DNA of 64,000 nucleotides from Strix aluco (lineage: Eukaryota; Chordata; Aves; Strigiformes; Strigidae): positions 43,383,533 to 43,447,532 of the forward strand of contig NC_133970.1 in assembly GCF_031877795.1 (NCBI RefSeq), written 5' to 3'. Under the pieces are notes generated by a model. It did not search any database and was not told where the DNA came from. It saw only the letters and a list, made by a program, of their open reading frames with translations. Below are positions 10,965 to 19,454 of this stretch, one piece after another (positions within the stretch are counted from its first letter, which is position 1; every line of letters starts with the position of its first letter). Position numbers and translations under genes: made by a program.

Positions 10965-11097
10965 AGATGCAAGAGATGACTTGTCATCAGAGAAAAGATG
11001 TAAATTTCATGTTGTCAACACTGGAAAAATGTTCATAGAACAATACTCTGAGAATATGCGAAAAGCAACAAGAGTATAAATAAAAACAGGGGGGAAT

Positions 11098-11656
11098 TGT
11101 AAGGGAAAGAATGTTGTTTTCGCATAATAAGCCTGATGGGAAGGGCAGGAGCGATTCACCAAAGCAATCAACAAGAGCAATTCACAACCATTGAAATCCC
11201 TGGCCTAGGGCTAGAAGGCAAGTGGTCTTTTTGTCAACTGTGATGACCCAGTACTTGGAACTGGCTTTAGATGGATGCAGATACGGAAAGACTTGGGGAA
11301 CCTGAATTTCGAACTTTTCCATCTTAGTACGCTTGCGTGATGAGCTCATGCATATTAACTTCTCCTCCCTGGAGAAAGCCAAGGTTCATTTCCATGAACA
11401 TGCGACGTATGAACACATACATGAAGGGGCGTATCGGTAGGCGGTTTGGGAGGTCTGTACACCCTGTAGTACTCAGCCAATGAGGAATCAGGGGAGGGAA
11501 CTGGCGGTTGGGAGAAAGGGATATAAACCATTGCACGATGGCTGTTAGGCGCGTCCACCTGATGGGGGCGCTCGGTCTTGCAAGAGCGTAATAAAGAGTG
11601 CTTCACACCGCATCCTGTCTGAGCTGTTGATAATTGGCAACTGAGCGTTTCTCACA
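11098..11656 (+). mobile_element. 3' LTR of copy C
   Basis: A polypurine tract (AAAAACAGGGGGGAAT, 11082-11097) precedes TGTAAGGG at 11098, and the LTR ends CTCACA at 11656. It has a TATA-like GGGATATAAACC (about 11519) and AATAAAG near 11591. It matches the 3' LTR of provirus D (45518-46076) more closely than D's 5' LTR: it shares the 11-base segment missing from the latter. Confidence 0.9.
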
Positions 11657-13171
11657 ATAATAAATGTTATTTTTGGCCCATTGAGTATGGCTAAGCTTTG
11701 CACACGTTTTATTGCTTTACCTGCAGCGGCTGAGTGTGATCACAAGCCAGGGACAGAAGAGTGAGTTATGTGGTGGCAAACTTCCTTGACAGTAAGTCTG
11801 ACTGAAAATACAAATAAAACTTGCAATGGATCTAAATTACAATTACACTGAATTTAAGACTTTTATGCCACAAGAACAGTAGTGGGGGCTTAGGTATGAA
11901 TTGCTAAGTTCTACAGAAAAAGCTTAATATAAACTCTAGTCTTGATAACACAAATACATTTGTTCTAAAATGTTGCCACTTTAATTTAGGGAGAAAGGCT
12001 TAGTTAAACAGACAATTTCTGTTCTTTTTCATCTCCTGAGATTTTTAAATGGAAGAGCCAAAATGACACACTACACTGACTAGCTTTATTATAAATTAAA
12101 AATCACAAAACTTACTACTGCAAACAGATGTTGACTATCTTTCTATAAAAAACAACACAAAGGTAAACGCTGCGCTCTCTGGTAGATTTTCCTATTTGCA
12201 TCTTAGATTTACAAGTAAGAAAGTGAGGATTTGAGAAACAAACATTAAAGACTGAAGAGAGCTCATTCAAGCAGCCCTAAGAAGCCAGTATAGGTGAAAA
12301 ATTGCCTTCTTCCTAGGCCTTAGGCTGTTAGGGGGGTGTGTGGGGGAGGAAATTCAGTGTAAGAGGTTGGAATTCAGTGTAAGAGGTTAGGAACAGATTT
12401 CTTGGTATTCTCTGTGCAAGCTGCTTTATGGACTTTCCACCTTTTGCTAGTCCCTAACCCTTTAAAATAATTTCCTAGGTGACCCTCACATAGTATCCTC
12501 CCACCTCTGTACTCTCCTAATTCCTTTTATTGAGTGCCCGAAGCAGCATGGTGACCCTCCAGAGCTGTGAAGAGTGTGGTGGGGGATATGGGACACTTCC
12601 TGTGTAGCTCCTGCTGGGTTTTGCAGAGGGCAACTCTTCCCTTGATGCATGTGGGAAAGCAGTCTCGATGCTGATGGGAGCTCCTGCTCTGAAGCACTGC
12701 AGGGATAAGTCTGGCATTGTGCCTTTGCTTGCTGGACGGTGGAGTGCAGCCTACGTGTAACTTTTAGTCAACACAGGCATGCACAGATAATAGTTTCAGC
12801 TGCCTCTGTGGAGCTTCTGTTATAATCTACCAGAAGATTCTTTCTGTGGTTTAAACTTTGGCATATGAGGAACACCAATACTTTATATATACAAAATGTC
12901 AGTTATGTGCCCTCAGGCAGCAAGCTAAAAATGTAAGTTTATTGATTTTAAACTCTGAAGATGGCTGTACCAGTCAGCTAAAGTAAAAATTGCAGGGTGC
13001 CACTGGTTTGCCACTGGTTTCAAAGTGCTTTGAATAAATCACTAGGGAGAAAAATAATTTTCTTACAGGAACTGTCACCCAGTGCACCAGTAATACACAG
13101 CCACCATGCCTTACATAATGCAGCAGGATGAATGAGCTGCTACCTAAACTCTGCTGACCTGAAGTCTGATG
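11657..13171. other. No recognised gene
   Basis: Unannotated DNA between copy C and provirus B. No coding or repeat signature was recognised. Confidence 0.5.
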
Positions 13172-13176
13172 ATGCT

Positions 13177-13412
13177 TGTGATAGACAGTAAACTGTTTGT
13201 TCATCAAATTCCATTGAAGATACTGGGAGCTCGTGACATGTTATTCCATAAACTATGTTGGCCTAAGCTTAATCTTAACTATTACACTGTGTAACGACTA
13301 ACTGACTGTAAGTGCTTATCTAAGTTGGAATGCTGAAGCAAGGACTCCTACTAGGCAAAAGACTGAAAAGAGGGAGAAAGGGAAGAAGGACAAAGGGGAG
13401 AAAGACAAAGGG

Positions 13413-13447
<35 letters not shown>

Positions 13448-13783
13448 GTAGTGTCTATATTCTGTAAAATATAAACAAAGACTTTGTGAGCCACTCTCAG
13501 GAAAGTAGGAAATACGAGAAGCTGGTGACGTGAGGAAGACCCGGATGGAGCGACCCCCTAGCTGCAAAGTGCGCAGACGCAGGATACACCTCTCAGAGAG
13601 ACCCGATAACGGAAGGCGGAGGATATAAAAAAGACGGACCCTCGGGAAGTGGGTGCGCGCCGTTGGTGGAGCAGGGACTCCCCGGCCGCCCAGCGCTGTT
13701 TTGCTTATTGCCGCTTGCTAAAATAAATAATTGAAATTTAATTTGTCCTAACTTGCATCATTTTGGCAAGATAGTCTATAACA
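13177..13783 (+). mobile_element. 5' LTR of provirus B
   Basis: U3 contains a purine-rich run leading into an uninterrupted A32 tract (13413-13444). A TATA box (GGATATAAAAAAG, about 13621) and AATAAATAA (about 13722) follow, with the CA end at 13783. The 3' copy has the same A32 length. Confidence 0.95.
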
Positions 13784-13788
13784 AAATT

Positions 13789-13806
13789 TGGTGCCGTGAC
13801 TCGGAT
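13789..13806 (+). other. Primer binding site, tRNA-His type (provirus B)
   Basis: TGGTGCCGTGACTCGGAT starts five bases after the 5' LTR. This is the primer site type that gives HERV-H its letter name. It sets B apart from the Pro-primed provirus D. Confidence 0.9.
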
Positions 13807-14175
13807 AGAGGCAATCTGGTGGGAAGCCCCATACGGGGAGGCGCGCCCCGCTGAGTTCAGCGGCCCCGGCTGAGTGCTATCACATCACGCCCTCTACCGA
13901 CGAACTCCAAAACTCGGCAACAAGCAAAAAAAAAAAAAATACCGGTAACCCCGTAATCTTTGTGCACGAAGCCCCGGACGAAGACGCAGGGTTGCGTGAG
14001 TATAGGCCGGTTACCGTTCGGTTGGGGTTGGGTTTCCCGGAGCGTGGTGTGTGAGACGCCCAGCAGGGCGAAGCGAGTGCGGACCCCTCGGTAGTGCAGT
14101 TCCCATATCCCGCGAGGGACTGGGTCACGAAAAGGGGGAAGCGAATTGTGTGAGTGTGTGAAGGCGCTCCGGAAG

Positions 14176-14808
14176 ATGGGACAGAAGAAAAGCAAGCCTT
14201 CTGATCCCATGGGTGATTTGGGACCCGAGGTGAGGTACCCCCAAATACCACCAGATAGCCCTTTAGGCTTGATGTTAAACCATTGGGAAGATTACCCCTC
14301 TAGGCGGGGTAAGGACAAAGCAAAAATGATTTATTATTGTATGGAAGTTTGGGGAGGGAAACAAATCAGAGGTGATCATCTCTATTGGCCTGTTTTTGGG
14401 TCCTTTGAAGAATGGGTCTGCCAAGCCCTAAACATTTATGTCAACTCAAGGGAACCCTTTAATTTAGAGGAGAGTGAATATGCACAGGTATGGATAGCAT
14501 CAGATACCCGAATAAAACTATATCCTCTAAAAGAAAAAGTTAAGAAAAAGAAGGTACGTGATGAGGACGAACCTCCCACCTCTCCTCCTCCTTACATACC
14601 TCCACCCCCACCTCCGGCGCCTTCACCTCCTCCGACTGCGCCGGAGGACCCAGAGAATTCAGACTCCCCACCTGAATCCCCGAAAGAACCGAGACGAATA
14701 ACCCGTAGTCAAACTAGAATGGGGTGGGGTGATAGTGGCTTGTACCCCCTAAGGGAGGTTGCGATGGGGGGACCCCAGCCTGGCATGAAACTAAAATGTC
14801 ATGGGTAA
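14176..14808 (+). pseudogene. Truncated gag: matrix, proline-rich linker, start of capsid (provirus B)
   Basis: I place the start at ATG 14176, not the upstream ATG at 14146, because it gives MGQKKSK, a typical N-myristoylation signal followed by basic residues for membrane targeting. The matrix domain is followed by an acidic/Pro-rich linker containing PPPY, a PPXY late-domain motif that recruits NEDD4-type ligases for budding. The frame then reaches the LYPLRE segment expected at the start of capsid and breaks at about 14785, where integrase sequence begins in another phase. About 200 codons of what would normally be over 500 remain. The matrix is clearly related to that of provirus D. Confidence 0.85.
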
Positions 14809-15266
14809 AGTGTCTCCCTTTAGCCTTGTTAAATATCAGAACTCAGCCCCGAACTGATGTAGGCATTTCTCCCTTTGAAATGCTATATGGGATGCCCTAT
14901 GATTTAGAAATGCCACCGGATCACCCCCAACTTGAAGAATTAAAGATAAAGTCCTACCTGATACAGCTAATGGCAAGGAGAAAACAACTACAGGCTCGGG
15001 GGATGGTAGTACAAAGACCTCCATTGGATGTGGCCATGCATCAAATCCAACCAGGAGATAAAGTACTAATCAAATCATGGAAAGAATCTTCTTTGACCCC
15101 CCGTTGGGAAGGACCCTATGTTGCTCTTATCACTACAGAAACTGCTGTTCGGACTGCTGAGAAGGGGTGGACACACGCAAGCCGAGTAAAGGGACCTATA
15201 CAGGATCCGGCCTGGAAAGTGACCAGCCCTCCTGGGGATCTACGAGTCACCCTTCGGAAAACCTGA
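14785..15266 (+). pseudogene. Integrase C-terminal remnant (provirus B)
   Basis: The frame reads ETKMSWVKCLPLALLNIRT, SPFEMLYGMPY and an SH3-like PGDKVLIKSWKE...PRWEGPY domain, ending at a TGA at 15264-15266. It aligns residue for residue with the C-terminal part of integrase in copies C and D, beginning at their ETKFSWIKC. The catalytic core is absent. The upstream edge is the deletion junction with gag. It carries its own ATG at 14796 but is unlikely to be made as a separate protein. Confidence 0.85.
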
Positions 15267-15590
15267 AAGAACTCTCTACACATTGTAAGATAAGAACCTA
15301 CGAAGGACTCGATGAGTGAGACCCTGATATTTTTGTCCAATTGAAACTTATATTTGTTTTCCTTTTATATGCATAAAGTGTAAAGTGTAATGTATGTAAA
15401 GAAGGCTGGGGGATTCATAATACACATGGAATAAATCTTCGGTCTAGTTATAATCAGTGTTATTAACGAGAATAGCGATTAACTAATCAGGCCCTAAAAC
15501 TGGAGATTCTAAAACTTGGTAGAAAATATTTACTAAAGAGAGTGCACTCACTCTAATTGGCCTACTCAATAACACTCTCAGATCCTAAGG

Positions 15591-15899
15591 GTGATCTGTA
15601 GAAAGCACATCCTCTGGGTCCCCTGTCGTGAACCCGAGGTCAAAGATAAAAACTGGGAAACCTATGTGTCCCGGAGTAGAGGCAAACGTACCCCTGAAGA
15701 ATACGGCTGCTGCCGAGAAGATGAAACACCCTGCTGCTCTAAGCAACAGAGTAGGCAGAGGAAGCAGAGACGTATCAAAGTGGGGAAAACTTTACTGCCC
15801 TACTCTGAAGAAAAAAGGACCTCTGAGGGAGAAGGGCCAGACGAGAGTGTCAGACACCCCGATACAAAAGAGACTAAGAAAAAATATGCAAATCTATAG
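15591..15899 (+). CDS. Overlapping 102-codon frame with arginine-rich motif (provirus B)
   Basis: This open frame starts 37 bases before the env frame and overlaps its N-terminal leader in another phase. The predicted protein has clustered cysteines (residues 40-41, 48-49) and a basic stretch SRQRKQRRIKVG at about residues 54-65. The rest is acidic/Lys-rich and it ends KKKYANL. Compact arginine-rich motifs mediate RNA binding and nuclear import in Rev/Rex/Tat-type regulators. No sequence homology to such proteins is claimed. The basic content may simply reflect the A/G-rich env leader read in another frame. Confidence 0.3.
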   Translation: MICRKHILWVPCREPEVKDKNWETYVSRSRGKRTPEEYGCCREDETPCCSKQQSRQRKQRRIKVGKTLLPYSEEKRTSEGEGPDESVRHPDTKETKKKYANL

Positions 15900-18183
15900 A
15901 ATCCCGTCAGCCTTCTATTGGAGCTATTGGATAGTCTGGCTAGGTGTATTAGCTACAATGAATACACTACCAGGATGGGCTAGAACGACTAACCAATCCC
16001 ACCAACCTTTTGAACATACCCTAACTAATCAAATTATATGGCCTTGGACAGATGCTTATTATGGACATACAGGAAATATGGATGCAGATTTGTATAGGAC
16101 AGAGTTAGCAACTGCCATACTAAGCAATAACCTAACACTCCAAACATATAAATGGGAGAATTCATCCCATACCTGGACAGCTAAAAAAGGAGATGAGATA
16201 CAGATAGGCTGCAGAGTATTCAATGTAAATGTGATAATAAGTCGGCACCCTTTAATTCAAACCGTCCGTCAGCCCCCTTTTACTCAAATCGTTATCAGAG
16301 ACAAAACGGAATCTAAAATAACTCAAACCCGTTGTGAGTCGGAAACCTGTTGGTATGCATTTACTGCAACCCAACCGGTGTCCATAGTTTGTTTGGGAGG
16401 GACCAGGTCAGGAGATCAAGCTATATCTTTCCGATTTCCATTGAATATACAGGAGGAAACTACAACAATCACAACCCACGCTCCCAAAGAGACTACTCAG
16501 ACTACTCATACTGTTCCAACACAACCAACAGTCGTGCTTAGCCCAAGAATTTTTAAAATTGGACCATATGCAATTAGAAATACAGGTAAACAACAAATGC
16601 TGTTTAACCCGGCGTGGTCTCTCAAACAAGTTGAATTGTTAATGCAAAATAATGTTTCAAATATTCAGCCAACATGTTCACCTTTCCTAAAGACTTCTTA
16701 CGAGGGATGGACAACCTGGCTGCAAAAACAAACTCCTCACACAAAAAAAACGCAGAGAGACTTAACCGGTGCTTTGGGAACAAGATTGGGAGTTTTAAAT
16801 AGTATTGATTCGGAGGTGATAATGAACAAATTGGCTACCTCAATTAGTGATTTAACTAATATACAAAGGCCTTTGCGATCTTCCTTATTGGCTTTGGGGA
16901 CTAACCAGTGGCTGTTGTCGAATATATTACCAAAAGGGGAAAAGGTAAATATAAAGGATCATGAATTGATTACAAACGCACTCAGTGTGCTCCAAAATAA
17001 CCTCTCTTTAACTCTCAGCTGCATCCAGACTCAAATATGGATGCAGTCGATAACTGCCTCAATTATAAGAGAAGGTGAAGAAGGTATTCTTCCTACTGAA
17101 ATTCAAAGAATAATTTGGGACAGTGCTACTAATTTTGAAAAGAAACTCCAATCCTGGTGGAACCTGGTAAACTTTACCTATGACCCCATCACAAACACAA
17201 CTACTACCTTTATACTCACTATTTACAATGCCACCATATACCAAATTTATCCTATCGTTGCATTAGGGCTGAATCACAACGGAACCATACTCTATCCTTC
17301 TGAGCATAGAGTATGGGCCCGAAAGGTAAACGAAAAATGGCAAACTGTCAATCTAGAGTCCTGCATTGTACGGGAACAACAAGGATTCATTTGTGAAGGC
17401 AATGCAATTGAGGCACAAGATATTTGTTTAGATACCGAACAAAATATTTGTCACTTTGAGGTCCATCCCAATGAAAATCCTAAAACAGTACTTATATATA
17501 TTGACGAAGGTTGTGTATGTTTGAGGACGGTTTGTGAATTCTTAACTGTAGACAAGATCATAATAGAGACAAAAAATTATTCAAATCTCTGTGTTTGCAA
17601 CTTCACAAAGGTAATCAGATGTGACTTTTCCTATTTAGCCCCGGTCACGTCTTACCAACTCCTGCAATCCAATTATACATTAATACATAATCTACAACCT
17701 ACACCCATTGGAATGAACCTCACTTTGGTTAAGCAGTTACTTCAACACAAAGACTTAGTTAGAATTTTAGAGAAAGTTAGAGAAAACGGACAGAAAACTC
17801 TAATAACTGTTCATCACAATGTGGAAGAAATACACCGAGTCTTGGAAAGAGCAAAAAAGAATGCAGAACATAACTGGTGGGACACCCTTTTTGGATGGTC
17901 ACCTACTACTACAGGCATCTTGAACAAGTTATGTCACCCCATTGTGGTTCTCTTGATATTAATCTTAATCAGTTTGACTTTGTCAATAATATTATATGTC
18001 ATAACTTGGAGAATGATGCAACGGGTAACATATCTGATGTCTGTCACCCGTCCAATACTCATTAAAGCCAAAAACAATCAATTAGATGATGACTTTAAAT
18101 TGAAAAAAACTCTCCTGTTAAGTCAACAAGAATTGCAACGATTTGATGAACAAAATGATAAAAAGAAAAAGGGGGGATTGTGA
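15628..18183 (+). CDS. env: Full-length envelope glycoprotein (provirus B), 851 codons
   Basis: One uninterrupted frame runs from ATG 15628 to TGA 18181-18183. Features in order: a basic leader of about 86 residues; a hydrophobic signal-like stretch (about 92-115) preceded by a second in-frame ATG at 15886 that could be the real start; a surface region with many N-X-S/T sites; KKTQR (residues 373-377) as likely protease site; then DLTGALGTRLGVLNSI, a fusion-peptide-like segment; a long ectodomain with Cys pairs and at least ten sequons; a membrane anchor at about 772-793; and a tail of about 55 residues. There is no CWXC in the surface part and no CX6CC, so it differs from the gamma-type envelopes elsewhere in the window. 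I believe related frames are common in bird and reptile genomes. The last residues are encoded by the polypurine tract and the stop lies in the LTR. Confidence 0.9.
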   Translation: MNPRSKIKTGKPMCPGVEANVPLKNTAAAEKMKHPAALSNRVGRGSRDVSKWGKLYCPTLKKKGPLREKGQTRVSDTPIQKRLRKNMQIYRIPSAFYWSYWIVWLGVLATMNTLPGWARTTNQSHQPFEHTLTNQIIWPWTDAYYGHTGNMDADLYRTELATAILSNNLTLQTYKWENSSHTWTAKKGDEIQIGCRVFNVNVIISRHPLIQTVRQPPFTQIVIRDKTESKITQTRCESETCWYAFTATQPVSIVCLGGTRSGDQAISFRFPLNIQEETTTITTHAPKETTQTTHTVPTQPTVVLSPRIFKIGPYAIRNTGKQQMLFNPAWSLKQVELLMQNNVSNIQPTCSPFLKTSYEGWTTWLQKQTPHTKKTQRDLTGALGTRLGVLNSIDSEVIMNKLATSISDLTNIQRPLRSSLLALGTNQWLLSNILPKGEKVNIKDHELITNALSVLQNNLSLTLSCIQTQIWMQSITASIIREGEEGILPTEIQRIIWDSATNFEKKLQSWWNLVNFTYDPITNTTTTFILTIYNATIYQIYPIVALGLNHNGTILYPSEHRVWARKVNEKWQTVNLESCIVREQQGFICEGNAIEAQDICLDTEQNICHFEVHPNENPKTVLIYIDEGCVCLRTVCEFLTVDKIIIETKNYSNLCVCNFTKVIRCDFSYLAPVTSYQLLQSNYTLIHNLQPTPIGMNLTLVKQLLQHKDLVRILEKVRENGQKTLITVHHNVEEIHRVLERAKKNAEHNWWDTLFGWSPTTTGILNKLCHPIVVLLILILISLTLSIILYVITWRMMQRVTYLMSVTRPILIKAKNNQLDDDFKLKKTLLLSQQELQRFDEQNDKKKKGGL
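18160..18178 (+). other. Polypurine tract of provirus B
   Basis: AAAAAGAAAAAGGGGGGAT immediately precedes the 3' LTR. It is translated as the Lys/Gly-rich end of env. Confidence 0.85.
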
Positions 18184-18414
18184 TAGACAGTAAACTGTTT
18201 GTTCATCAAATTCCATTGAAGATACTGGGAGCTCGTGACATGTTATTCCATAAACTATGTTGGCCTAAGCTTAATCTTAACTATTACACTGTGTAACGAC
18301 TAACTGACTGTAAGTGCTTATCTAAGTTGAAATGCTGAAGCAAGGACTCCTACTAGGCAAAAGACTGAAAAGAGGGAGAAAGGGAAGAAGGACAAAGGGG
18401 AGAAAGACAAAGGG

Positions 18415-18449
<35 letters not shown>

Positions 18450-18785
18450 GTAGTGTCTATATTCTGTAAAATATAAACAAAGACTTTGTGAGCCACTCTC
18501 AGGAAAGTAGGAAATACGAGAAGCTGGTGACGTGAGGAAGACCCGGATGGAGCGACCCCCTAGCTGCAAAGTGCGCAGACGCAGGATACACCTCTCAGAG
18601 AGACCCGATAACGGAAGGCGGAGGATATAAAAAAGACGGACCCTCGGGAAGTGGGTGCGCGCCGTTGGTGGAGCAGGGACTCCCCGGCCGCCCAGCGCTG
18701 TTTTGCTTATTGCCGCTTGCTAAAATAAATAATTGAAATTTAATTTGTCCTAACTTGCATCATTTTGGCAAGATAGTCTATAACA
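18179..18785 (+). mobile_element. 3' LTR of provirus B
   Basis: Same length as the 5' LTR, one visible substitution, same A32 tract (18415-18446). The flanking ATGCT at 18786-18790 matches 13172-13176. Confidence 0.95.
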
Positions 18786-18795
18786 ATGCTCCCTC

Positions 18796-19405
18796 TGTGG
18801 CGCGGAATCAAACTCTACAACTCACTAAGAGTTATAAAGTAGTATGTTTATTACGACGTCGGGCACACGGGGGATCACTCCGCCACAAACGTGCACGCCT
18901 GGAGCCAAAAAAACCAGCTCCTTTTATTGTTTGAAATGTTACATATGCATTAGGATTCCAAAGATAAGGAGGGAATATTACAATTAGTTCCGAGAAATTC
19001 CTCTCTTGCCCCCCCCCCCCCCCAAGTCCTTCTTCTTTGCGCCTGTGCAGTGCCTCCTGGTGAGGGTGGGCCGGGGTCTTCAAGGGTCTTCAGGATGAAG
19101 TAAGACTCCTTCCTTTTCATGAATTTTTTGACTTTGGTTCCTGCTCATGCTCTCTGGACCTTTGGCTCCTCTTCAGGTTGTAGAGTTAGTTTTACCTGTT
19201 TGTTTTGTTAATTGGAACTTTTGTGTCTATCAAGATGTTCCAGGAAGTAAATCCTTGGTGTTATCAGGAATTGGTCATCCTTTAGCTGGTACGGCTCCCC
19301 CTTTATCTCAAAGACAGGGATTAGTTTACTATCTATCCTGTTTTCTGTAAGAATGTTATCTAGCTAACATTGCCTAAGGGCTAGCATTGTTTAAGGGGCC
19401 TCACA
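18796..19405 (-). mobile_element. LTR of family A, minus strand
   Basis: The reverse complement ends with AATAAACATAC, CTTTATAAC, GAGTTGTAGAGT and TTCCGC, matching the LTRs ending at 939 and 6143. It also carries the complement of the gene-proximal GTGCACGTTTGTGGCGGAGTGATCC-like block found at about 840-865. Boundaries are inferred from TG/CA; no target duplication could be confirmed. A C17 run lies near 19008. Provirus B is inserted five bases outside its edge. Confidence 0.7.
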
Positions 19406-19430
19406 ACTTTGTCTATATTTCTTTGCTTCC

Positions 19431-19454
19431 TTTTTTTTTTTTTTTTTTTTTTTT
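19431..19454. repeat. T24 tract
   Basis: An uninterrupted run of 24 T within a TTTGCTTCC/CCTTTTTTGCTTTCC low-complexity zone just outside the minus LTR. It may be the complement of an A-rich tail or of an extended polypurine zone. Confidence 0.7.

Larger units (their letters stand above)
8563..11656 (+). mobile_element. Truncated gammaretrovirus-like provirus, copy C (3' half)
   Basis: Colinear with 42983-46076 of provirus D at a constant offset of 34420, and almost identical up to the LTR. One visible internal difference changes CGA to CAA near 9203. It contains a broken integrase region, a deleted env, small downstream frames, a polypurine tract and one 3' LTR. There is no 5' LTR, gag or RT: the left edge at about 8563 is an abrupt junction with a different, inverted LTR. 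Either the provirus was truncated after insertion or the block was copied by a later duplication. Confidence 0.85.
13177..18785 (+). mobile_element. Young defective provirus B with intact env
   Basis: Complete insertion: ATGCT duplication at 13172-13176 and 18786-18790, LTRs of equal length (607 bp) beginning TGTGATAG and ending TATAACA, a tRNA-His-type primer site, gag start, integrase end, full env and polypurine tract. By eye the LTRs differ at one base (GTTGG versus GTTGA near 13327/18329), so the insertion is very recent. Most of gag and nearly all of pol are deleted, so it cannot replicate alone and must have been mobilised in trans or have deleted after insertion. It is inserted next to the minus LTR at 18796. 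Confidence 0.95.

Noticed and set aside
13857..14251. Two overlapping minus-strand frames of about 120 codons
   Set aside because: Antisense to the leader and gag start of provirus B; they include the complement of an A-run.
18786..19410. Reading the minus LTR next to provirus B as part of B
   Set aside because: B is closed by its own 3' LTR and ATGCT duplication; the neighbouring LTR is in the opposite orientation and belongs to another family.
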